Below, one piece after another: positions 1-5,048 of a DNA stretch of 5,048 nt. Origin of the DNA: Proteiniphilum sp. (GTDB lineage: Bacteria > Bacteroidota > Bacteroidia > Bacteroidales > Dysgonomonadaceae). Within the stretch, counting starts at the first letter, position 1; each line of letters begins with the position of its first letter. Made by a program: the position numbers and the translations under genes. Where the stretch lies: positions 1 to 5,048 of the forward strand of contig JAISZV010000323.1 in assembly GCA_031284475.1 (NCBI GenBank), given 5' to 3'. The notes beneath the pieces were generated by a model. It was not told the origin of the DNA. It ran no database searches and saw only the letters and a list, made by a program, of their open reading frames with translations.

Positions 1-188
1 GTGTAAGTCCCGGCGGATTATTTAATAAACAACCCGAACGTTTTGTCGAAAATTACTGTAAAAAAGCGCCGGTGGGGCGTATGGCTAATAACGATGATAT
101 CAAAGGAATTATGGTTTTACTTGCTTCTGAGGCAGGAGCTTATATCAATGGAGAAAATATCCTTATGGACGGAGGTATGCATGCCTGA
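1..188 (+). CDS. SDR-family oxidoreductase, C-terminal fragment (5' end outside window)
   Basis: The last 61 codons of a short-chain dehydrogenase/reductase are read in frame 3 and end in TGA at 186-188. Visible C-terminal landmarks of classical SDRs are the VSPGG turn at the very start (the PG motif after the catalytic Tyr-Lys region), a PVGRMANNDDI stretch, an LLAS segment, and the ending INGENILMDGGMHA, matching the family's usual 'TGQ-x-hydrophobic-x-DGG' finish. The PGGLFNKQPERF segment resembles SDRs found in sugar and sugar-acid clusters. The Rossmann nucleotide-binding part and the catalytic Ser/Tyr/Lys lie upstream of the window, so cofactor and substrate cannot be judged. The next gene starts 66 bases later on the same strand, so co-transcription is plausible. 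The likely role is NAD(P)-dependent oxidation or reduction of a sugar or sugar derivative handled by the downstream enzymes; that role is inferred from context. Confidence 0.88.
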   Translation, partial: VSPGGLFNKQPERFVENYCKKAPVGRMANNDDIKGIMVLLASEAGAYINGENILMDGGMHA

Positions 189-201
189 TTCAATAAGAGT
201 A

Positions 202-249
202 TATAGTGTTGTTTGAATATATAGTTGGTGAATAAAGATTTATAGTGTT
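202..249 (+). repeat. Short direct repeat TATAGTGTT (two copies) in the SDR-NagA-like gap
   Basis: The nine-base word TATAGTGTT occurs at 202-210 and again at 241-249, 39 bases apart, within the 66-base AT-rich gap before the amidohydrolase. The second copy lies just ahead of the ATG at 255. Such a pair could be a regulator half-site or chance in AT-rich DNA. No convincing Bacteroidota promoter (TTTG and TAnnTTTG boxes at proper spacing) or Shine-Dalgarno sequence is seen here. Confidence 0.25.
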
Positions 250-254
250 ATGCG

Positions 255-1430
255 ATGAGTGTACAGGCGAGTGAAAAAATTTCCTTTAAAGGGCGTATTA
301 TTACGTATTCAGGAATAGAGAACGGGTATCTCACAATAAAAAATGGAAATATTGTCGATATCGGAGGCTTGCGCCCCGATAATCAGGTTGTTGATATGGA
401 TCATGCTTATATCCTTCCCGGCTTTATCGACTTACATATTCATGGTATCCATACATCATTGGTAGATAACGGTGCTGAAGCATTGGTAGATATATGCCGT
501 ATTCTTCCGCAATATGGGGTTACCGGCTTTTTGCCTACGGTATCCCCCCTTTCCAAAGGAGAAGATAGCGCATTCTTGTCCCTATTGGCAAAGACGAAAA
601 TCGAAGGCGCCGAAATTCTTGGTTTTCATCTGGAAGGGCCTTTTCTTAAAATAACGGGAGCATTAAATTCCGAAGCAATTGCACATTCCGATTCCAATAG
701 GGTAAAGTCGCTGATTGACGCCGCTAAACCATATAAAGCCATATTCAGTATTTCCCCGGATGTGGAAGGTATTGAAAACCTGATTCCGCTGATGGCGGAT
801 AACAATACGCCGGTATTCATGACTCATACGGCTGCAAACGTAAAAGAGGCTCAACGGGCCATAGCGCTGGGCGCCCGTCATGCAACCCATTTCTACGATG
901 TGTTTCCTTGTCCGCCGGTTACTGAGCCGGGGGTGAGGCCCTGTGGAGCGGTTGAAGCGATTCTGGCGGATGAGCGTGTGAGCGTGGACTTTATTCTGGA
1001 TGGGGTTCATGTAGACCCGGTGGCGGTAAAGATGGCGTTGGCTTGTAAGGCGCAAGGCCCCGGAAAGGTTTGCTTAATTACGGACGCCAATGTCGGCGCC
1101 GGATTGGAGCCCGGACGATTTATCTTTGGCAATAGCGGTGAGATATATTTCTCATCGAAAGGGAGTCCCGCACGTTCGGTGGAAAATAACACGCTGGCAG
1201 GGAGCGGATTGACTATGGATCAGGCATTGAAAAATGCTATAAAATGGTTGGATATAAATCTTGTAGAAGCTTCTCAACTGCTCAGCGCCAATCCCGCGAA
1301 GGTTTTGGGGATTGATGATAAAAAAGGAAAATTGGCCGTAGGTTACGATGCTGATTTTGTGGTGTTGGACGAGAAATTAGAGGTGTTGCAAACATGGATA
1401 AACGGAAAATGTTTTTTTGAAAAGAAATGA
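255..1430 (+). CDS. NagA-family amidohydrolase (N-acetylglucosamine-6-phosphate deacetylase-like), probably with altered substrate
   Basis: This is a 391-residue amidohydrolase-superfamily metalloenzyme, the usual NagA length, with no signal peptide, so cytoplasmic. NagA removes acetate from N-acetylglucosamine-6-phosphate. Landmarks: a small beta-sandwich N-terminus (about 8-55) and PGFIDLHIHG (55-64) with metal-type His61 and His63. E. coli has Gln-x-Asn at that pair, so this resembles the two-metal enzymes of other bacteria. Then come HLEGPF with Glu127, THTAAN with His191, ATHFYD with His212, DGVH with His252, ITDA with the catalytic Asp277, and TLAGSGLTM (313-321). The core is therefore intact. 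Two changes stand out: the usual H-L-x-N-A-M after the second His is HFYDVF, and the position of E. coli Arg227 (phosphate contact) is Thr223, in PVTEPG. A 6-phosphate substrate is thus doubtful. Start ATG 255 has no clear Shine-Dalgarno, as is common in Bacteroidota. The next gene begins one base after the stop. Family is certain; substrate is not. An AgaA-like or other N-acyl sugar deacetylase is the main alternative. Confidence 0.9.
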   Translation: MSVQASEKISFKGRIITYSGIENGYLTIKNGNIVDIGGLRPDNQVVDMDHAYILPGFIDLHIHGIHTSLVDNGAEALVDICRILPQYGVTGFLPTVSPLSKGEDSAFLSLLAKTKIEGAEILGFHLEGPFLKITGALNSEAIAHSDSNRVKSLIDAAKPYKAIFSISPDVEGIENLIPLMADNNTPVFMTHTAANVKEAQRAIALGARHATHFYDVFPCPPVTEPGVRPCGAVEAILADERVSVDFILDGVHVDPVAVKMALACKAQGPGKVCLITDANVGAGLEPGRFIFGNSGEIYFSSKGSPARSVENNTLAGSGLTMDQALKNAIKWLDINLVEASQLLSANPAKVLGIDDKKGKLAVGYDADFVVLDEKLEVLQTWINGKCFFEKK

Positions 1431-1431
1431 T

Positions 1432-2409
1432 ATGAAACAAACAGAAAGAACCAAGTCTGACCATTTTATTATTGGGCGTCGGCAATTTGATTTTAACCCT
1501 TCGGAATGGGTGCCGTTTAAGGATAAAGACGAGATAGCCAGGGTAGAGAATATAAAGAAGGAAGATATTGAGAAACACTTAAATCCTGAATTTATAATAA
1601 AAGTAGTACCTGACGCCGATGTGGATTATATCTGGCTGACGGATATGTTTAGAAGGATTAAATATGTGGCCGAAACAGGGAATAGGCTTGTTATGATTCT
1701 ACCGAATCCGGCGCCCATATACAGGCACGTTGCCCGTTTGATAAATGCATGCAATGTCGATTGTAGAAATATTTATGCTTTTGCCATGGACGAATATGCC
1801 GATGAAAATGGAAATATTGCCCCTGAAAGTTGGGAATTTGGTTTTACAAACGCCATGATGAGGTATTTCTATTATGAATTAAATGAAAAATTGAGGCCGC
1901 CGAAGGAGCATTTTGTCGGATTTACGAACAAGAATTTGAAAGATTACGGGAAAATGATAGACGATCTCGGAGGAGCAGACATTTGCTATAGTGGCCCGGG
2001 ATGGACTGGCCATCTGGCTTTTATAGAACCTGACGCTCCCGAATTTCAAGGTACGCTTGAGGAGTGGATGAATATGAGCGCCCGGATATGTACTTTGAGT
2101 CCTTTTACGCTTGCTCAAAATTCTTTGCATGGATGTTTCGGGAAGAGCGGTAATTTGGCGGCTGTCCCGCCGAAAGCTGCCACGATTGGGCCCTTAGAAG
2201 TGATAAAAGCGAAACATCGTATTGATACACATGCGATTACTGTACATGGAACCACAACAGCATGGCAACGTTTTATCTCTCGCCTTATTTTGCATGGGCC
2301 GGTAACCCCTCTTGTACCCGAATCAATCTTACAAACCTTGCGAACGGATGTATTTGTTTCCGAAACGATAGCTCAGAATATTGAAACAGATTGGAGTAAA
2401 GGATATTAA
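1432..2409 (+). CDS. NagB-family sugar isomerase/deaminase (glucosamine-6-phosphate isomerase-like), divergent active site
   Basis: This 325-residue protein resembles glucosamine-6-phosphate deaminase/isomerase, which converts GlcN6P to fructose-6-phosphate and ammonia. Recognisable parts are an LVMILPNPAP strand-loop (86-95), the AFAMDEYADE motif with Asp120-Glu121, an ESW-F-FTNAMMRYFY helix, and GPGWTGHLAFIEP (188-200), equivalent to GVGNDGHIAFNEP of NagB. His194 and Glu199 match catalytic His143 and Glu148 of E. coli. Differences, aligned by eye: Asp141 is Thr192; the TGGT phosphate loop is NPAP; Arg172 is Leu227; Lys208 is Thr276. The protein also has about 50 extra N-terminal residues and a longer insert after the FIEP motif. 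It may therefore act on a non-phosphorylated or otherwise different amino sugar. The start chosen is ATG 1432, one base after the NagA-like stop. An in-frame TTG at 1417 would add five residues and overlap that gene, but TTG is a rare start. Likely translationally coupled to the deacetylase. Confidence 0.85.
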   Translation: MKQTERTKSDHFIIGRRQFDFNPSEWVPFKDKDEIARVENIKKEDIEKHLNPEFIIKVVPDADVDYIWLTDMFRRIKYVAETGNRLVMILPNPAPIYRHVARLINACNVDCRNIYAFAMDEYADENGNIAPESWEFGFTNAMMRYFYYELNEKLRPPKEHFVGFTNKNLKDYGKMIDDLGGADICYSGPGWTGHLAFIEPDAPEFQGTLEEWMNMSARICTLSPFTLAQNSLHGCFGKSGNLAAVPPKAATIGPLEVIKAKHRIDTHAITVHGTTTAWQRFISRLILHGPVTPLVPESILQTLRTDVFVSETIAQNIETDWSKGY

Positions 2410-2412
2410 TCC

Positions 2413-2424
2413 TGATTGCAATCA
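2413..2424. promoter_or_regulatory. Perfect 12-base palindrome TGATTGCAATCA, possible operator
   Basis: TGATTGCAATCA equals its own reverse complement and lies three bases after the NagB-like stop codon. Symmetry fits a binding site for a dimeric regulator, but there is only one copy in the window, no regulator gene is visible, and the motif is not one I can assign to a known family. It could be chance. Confidence 0.22.
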
Positions 2425-2529
2425 ATCGCTTGTAAGGAAAAGAAAATGACAATGCCTCAAAATAGAAAATAAACCGCTGAGATTTGAGTATTTGGAATTG
2501 TTCTCTTGGAGTACGAATACGAATACAAA

Positions 2530-2560
2530 GAGGATGAAATCGCATTTGTGATGCGCCCTC
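2530..2560 (+). other. Weak hairpin upstream of the ceramidase-like gene
   Basis: CGCAT (2541-2545) and ATGCG (2551-2555) form a perfect five-base stem with a five-base loop. GAGG (2530-2533) can pair with CCTC (2557-2560) across an asymmetric internal loop. A T-rich run (GTTTTTCT) follows about ten bases later. The stem is short and the T run is not adjacent, so this is at most a weak terminator or an attenuator/processing structure between the two halves of the operon. Confidence 0.22.
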
Positions 2561-2599
2561 ATTCAGGTTTTTCTAATAAACATAGAACCATATAAAAGA

Positions 2600-3970
2600 A
2601 TGATTAATAATACTTTTTCAAATAAATCCCATTCCAAAAAGTTTGGGAAACTTCAATTGAAAGCGGGAGCGTCATTTAGGAATATTACGCCGGAAGAGGC
2701 GCATTTCCTTTTCGGCTATCCTTTTGTGGAGCGGATGAGCGCCGGGGTACACGATCCCTTGTTGAGTTCTGCTTTATATTTGAGTGATGGAAAAGAAGAA
2801 GTTTTGTTTATTTCTAACGATGTTATTTATGTAAGTAAAGATACTGTTTTCCGGATCAGGCAGGCTGTTTTTGAGAAAAAAGGTATTCCGGTTTCCAATA
2901 TCATGATTGCGGCAACCCATACACATTCGGGGCCGGTAACCGTAGATTGCGTTATCAGTGAAAATGACCCGATTGTTCCGAAGGTAAACAAAGACTATTT
3001 GAGGTATATGGAAAAGAAAACCATAGAAGCTGCTTTTCAGGCTATTGAGAATGCCGTTTCAGCTGAAATTGCATTTGTAACGGGCGATACAACAGGAGTA
3101 GGAACTAACCGGCATAATCCTGCCGGCGCCAAAGATATGGAAGCGCCCGCTATGGTTGTCCGGAATAGCGAAAATAAGAAATATATCGCATCAATGTTGG
3201 TTTGCAGTATGCACCCGACAATCCTGCATGAAGATTCCCAACTGTATAGCAGCGATTTTCCCTGTTTTGTCCGCGAAAAATTGCAGCAGGAATTATTGGG
3301 AACAAATTGTCCCGTAATATACTTTACCGGAACCGCAGGAAATCAAAGCCCCCGCCACGTCGCCAAGTCGAATACATTTGAGGAGGCCCGGCGACTCGGA
3401 GCTATCGTTGCCGACGCTGTTTTATCGGAATTGACGGAAAATACTATTTATTCATCGGAACAGGCAATCCGCACCCTGCATACCAAGGCCGATTTACCCA
3501 AACGAAAATTCCCTGCGGCGGAATGGGCTCAACAACATAGAGATGAGGCTAAAAAACGATTCAAAGAACTGAAAAAATCGTCGGAAAGCCCACAGGAAAC
3601 CCGTACTGCGGAAGTGGATTGGTTTGGGGCCGAAGAATTATTGTTTCTTGCCCAAAAAGCCCAATCCTGTCTATTGGACGAGGCCTATAAGAGTTGTTTG
3701 CCTGTAGAAATACAGATAGTCGGGATTGGAGGCTGGCGTTTTATTGCCTGGCCGGGAGAAATTTTTGTTGAATACGGGCTTAAATTAAAAGCTTTGTATA
3801 AAAATATCTCTTTAATCACTTATGCAAACGGCGAATTACAGGGATACATCACAACAAAGGAAGCCGTTGATAAGGGTTTTTATGAAGCCGGAAATTCGCT
3901 TTTCGACTACAGATCGGGAGAGATACTAATAAAAAAAACGATTGATTTACTGAAACAATTGAACAGATGA
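2600..3970 (+). CDS. Neutral/alkaline non-lysosomal ceramidase N-terminal-domain protein (metal-dependent amidase-like), cytoplasmic
   Basis: This 456-residue protein matches the N-terminal catalytic domain of neutral ceramidases, zinc amidases that cleave the N-acyl bond of ceramide. Key motifs: AATHTHSGP (104-112, His107 as zinc ligand), NRHNP (170-174), CSMHPTIL (202-209, His205 as second His ligand), FTGTAGNQSPRH (242-253), WPGEIFVEYG (384-393, Glu387) and ELQGYITT (412-419, Tyr416). Glu387 and Tyr416 fit the Glu411/Tyr448 ligands of the Pseudomonas enzyme. Ser250 in GNQSP lies where that enzyme has its GDTSP serine. The C-terminal immunoglobulin-like domain of true ceramidases is absent, and the N-terminus (MINNTFSNKS...) is polar with no signal peptide or lipobox, so the protein should stay in the cytoplasm and is unlikely to attack membrane ceramide. 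Residues about 305-330 are highly charged and probably helical. Context suggests hydrolysis of an amide or similar bond in the sugar compound being degraded; the substrate is unknown. The stop overlaps the kinase start (ATGA). Confidence 0.87.
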   Translation: MINNTFSNKSHSKKFGKLQLKAGASFRNITPEEAHFLFGYPFVERMSAGVHDPLLSSALYLSDGKEEVLFISNDVIYVSKDTVFRIRQAVFEKKGIPVSNIMIAATHTHSGPVTVDCVISENDPIVPKVNKDYLRYMEKKTIEAAFQAIENAVSAEIAFVTGDTTGVGTNRHNPAGAKDMEAPAMVVRNSENKKYIASMLVCSMHPTILHEDSQLYSSDFPCFVREKLQQELLGTNCPVIYFTGTAGNQSPRHVAKSNTFEEARRLGAIVADAVLSELTENTIYSSEQAIRTLHTKADLPKRKFPAAEWAQQHRDEAKKRFKELKKSSESPQETRTAEVDWFGAEELLFLAQKAQSCLLDEAYKSCLPVEIQIVGIGGWRFIAWPGEIFVEYGLKLKALYKNISLITYANGELQGYITTKEAVDKGFYEAGNSLFDYRSGEILIKKTIDLLKQLNR

Positions 3971-5048
3971 GTTTCTTTCTTGGAATAGATTTAGGCACAA
4001 GTTATTTCAAAGCAGGCATATTTGATGAAACCGGAAAGCTACATGGATTAGGACGGCGGCCGGTTGAAAAAAACGCCTATGGAAGAAATGTTTGTGAATT
4101 GGAAGTTGCTGTTTTCCGGGAAACGCTCCTATTTTGTATTCAGGATGCGATAAAAGAGGCGAATACCTCCCCCAATGAAATATACGCTCTCTCTTATTCT
4201 TCCCAGGCCAATAGCTTCATTTTACTGGATGAATCGGATAATCCGTTAACGCCATTGATTTTATGGAGCGACGAGAGGGCTGAGGATAGCTCTTTTCCAC
4301 TGCAAACATTCATAAAAAAGACGGATTTTCTGTATAAAACGGGACTGGGAATTTTGCCTGACAAACATTCGCTTATTGCCAAAATAGATTGGTTTCAGAA
4401 GCGGCAACCCTATATATGGGAAAAAGTAAGGAGTATCATGTCTATCTCTGATTACTTGACTTTTATTCTTACCGGTGAACGGATAAGTGATGTAAGCACT
4501 TCGTCCATGACGGGTTTGCTTAATGTTCCGGAAAGCCGGTGGTGGCAGGAAGCGGCAAACATTTTTAATATTGAAAAAAAACAATTGTCAACACCGTTAA
4601 AAGTGGGAAGCCTCATTGGAAATCTTAACGGGAAGGGCGCTGCGCTTATAGGTTTATCTTCAAACGCCGTTATGTTTTCCGGGGGGTTGGATCATCATCT
4701 GGCCGCTATTGGGGCGGGACTTCCCCGTTTCAATTATATCAGTGAGTCCTCAGGCACCGTTTTGGCTTGCGTTAATTATCGGAAAGAATATAAACCACAG
4801 GAAGGAGTGAATATCTCGCGGGGATTGGAAGAGAATCACTATTTTCAAATGGCTTTCAATACAAACGGAGCGATAGTTCTGGAGTGGTACCGGTCGAATT
4901 ATGCTCCCGGGCTTTCAATACCCGCATTGCTGGCATTGGCAGAAAAGGTTGAGCCGGGATGTGAAGGGTTGCTTGCAAAGCCGTCGGCGAACGAATATAA
5001 AGGATTAAAAGGTTTTATGGCCGTGAAAAGAGGACATACCCACGCTCA
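3967..5048 (+). CDS. FGGY-family carbohydrate kinase, N-terminal 360 residues (3' end outside window)
   Basis: The frame starting at ATG 3967 stays open to the window edge (360 codons plus two bases). FGGY kinases usually run to about 450-520 residues, so roughly the last quarter is missing. The family fold is clear: GIDLGTSYFKAG (6-17) is the first phosphate-binding hairpin; ALSYSSQANSFILLDESDNP (74-93) and PLILWSDERA (96-105) are the usual strand plus W-x-D-x-R segment; SISDYLTFILTGE (159-171) is typical; GGLDHHLAAIGAG (239-251) contains the likely catalytic base Asp242; ESSGTVL (260-266) is the second phosphate element. These enzymes transfer phosphate from ATP to a sugar, commonly a ketose or polyol such as xylulose, ribulose, fuculose or glycerol. 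The exact sugar cannot be read from the sequence. The start overlaps the preceding stop by four bases (ATGA), implying translational coupling. In context it probably phosphorylates the product of the upstream isomerase. Confidence 0.92.
   Translation, partial: MSFFLGIDLGTSYFKAGIFDETGKLHGLGRRPVEKNAYGRNVCELEVAVFRETLLFCIQDAIKEANTSPNEIYALSYSSQANSFILLDESDNPLTPLILWSDERAEDSSFPLQTFIKKTDFLYKTGLGILPDKHSLIAKIDWFQKRQPYIWEKVRSIMSISDYLTFILTGERISDVSTSSMTGLLNVPESRWWQEAANIFNIEKKQLSTPLKVGSLIGNLNGKGAALIGLSSNAVMFSGGLDHHLAAIGAGLPRFNYISESSGTVLACVNYRKEYKPQEGVNISRGLEENHYFQMAFNTNGAIVLEWYRSNYAPGLSIPALLALAEKVEPGCEGLLAKPSANEYKGLKGFMAVKRGHTHA

Larger units (their letters stand above)
2410..2599 (+). other. 190-base intergenic region, the longest gap in the window
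   Basis: This non-coding gap separates the NagB-like and ceramidase-like genes, while other junctions in the cluster are tight. It holds a 12-base palindrome near the left end, a short tandem GAATAC (2515-2526 region) and a weak hairpin followed by a T-rich stretch. Frames are closed apart from an 8-codon ATG ORF (2446-2472) and a 33-codon stretch without ATG (2450-2548); neither looks like a gene. The bases just before ATG 2600 (ATATAAAAGA) are A-rich, a common Bacteroidota initiation context. It may carry an internal promoter or processing site, but no promoter boxes could be assigned. Confidence 0.5.

Noticed and set aside
201..254. Promoter for the NagA-like gene (TTTG at 212-215 with a TA-rich box downstream)
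   Set aside because: No TAnnTTTG box lies at the expected spacing, and a start site there would leave almost no leader; the match is no better than chance in AT-rich DNA.
626..1192. Minus-strand open frames within the NagA-like gene (64, 130 and 61 codons)
   Set aside because: They lie opposite a clearly conserved enzyme, have no recognisable domains and a composition typical of antisense shadow frames.
1282..2545. Minus-strand open frames across the NagB-like gene and the following gap (98, 83 and 86 codons)
   Set aside because: They are antisense to a motif-rich coding gene, and the last only spills into the intergenic gap; no family resemblance.
2446..2548. Possible small gene in the intergenic gap (8-codon ATG ORF and a 33-codon frame)
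   Set aside because: The ATG ORF ends after eight codons, the longer frame has no ATG, and neither shows a ribosome site or a recognisable peptide.
2530..2580. Strong rho-independent terminator after the NagB-like gene
   Set aside because: The perfect stem is only five base pairs, and the T-rich run is separated from it, so it is listed only as a weak hairpin.
4194..4584. Two minus-strand open frames opposite the kinase (62 and 107 codons)
   Set aside because: The + strand frame is a continuous FGGY kinase with ordered motifs, so these are shadows.
3967..5048. Frameshift or pseudogene in the kinase, considered because it is cut by the window edge
   Set aside because: Manual translation is open throughout with motifs in correct order; the truncation is only the window boundary.

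Overview
The window looks like part of a carbohydrate-catabolism operon on the + strand, most likely from a member of the Bacteroidota. That guess rests on moderate GC, AT-rich leaders without clear Shine-Dalgarno sequences, and the protein families present; no marker gene confirms it. Five genes all read left to right: the 3' end of an SDR-family oxidoreductase (to 188), a NagA-family amidohydrolase (255-1430), a NagB-family sugar isomerase/deaminase (1432-2409), a neutral-ceramidase-like amidase (2600-3970) and the 5' part of an FGGY-family sugar kinase (3967 to the window edge).

The layout is compact. The NagA-like and NagB-like genes are one base apart, and the ceramidase-like stop overlaps the kinase start in an ATGA. 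The SDR and NagA-like genes are 66 bases apart. The only larger gap is 2410-2599, which holds a perfect 12-base palindrome and a weak hairpin and may contain an internal regulatory point.

The most interesting point is that this does not look like an ordinary N-acetylglucosamine-6-phosphate pathway. Aligned by eye to the E. coli enzymes from memory, the NagA-like protein keeps its metal and catalytic residues but has Thr where NagA has its phosphate-contacting Arg. The NagB-like protein keeps the MDEY motif, the catalytic His and a Glu. It lacks the TGGT phosphate loop, the phosphate-contacting Arg and Lys, and the active-site Asp next to the His. Two consecutive enzymes that both seem to have lost sugar-phosphate recognition, followed by a kinase family that usually phosphorylates free sugars (often ketoses), suggest a route in which deacetylation and isomerisation come before phosphorylation. 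An added amidase and a dehydrogenase would widen the substrate range, perhaps to an N-acylated amino sugar or amino-sugar derivative. This pathway is inference; the residue changes are read from the sequence.

No RNA genes, mobile elements, CRISPR arrays or integration sites are visible.
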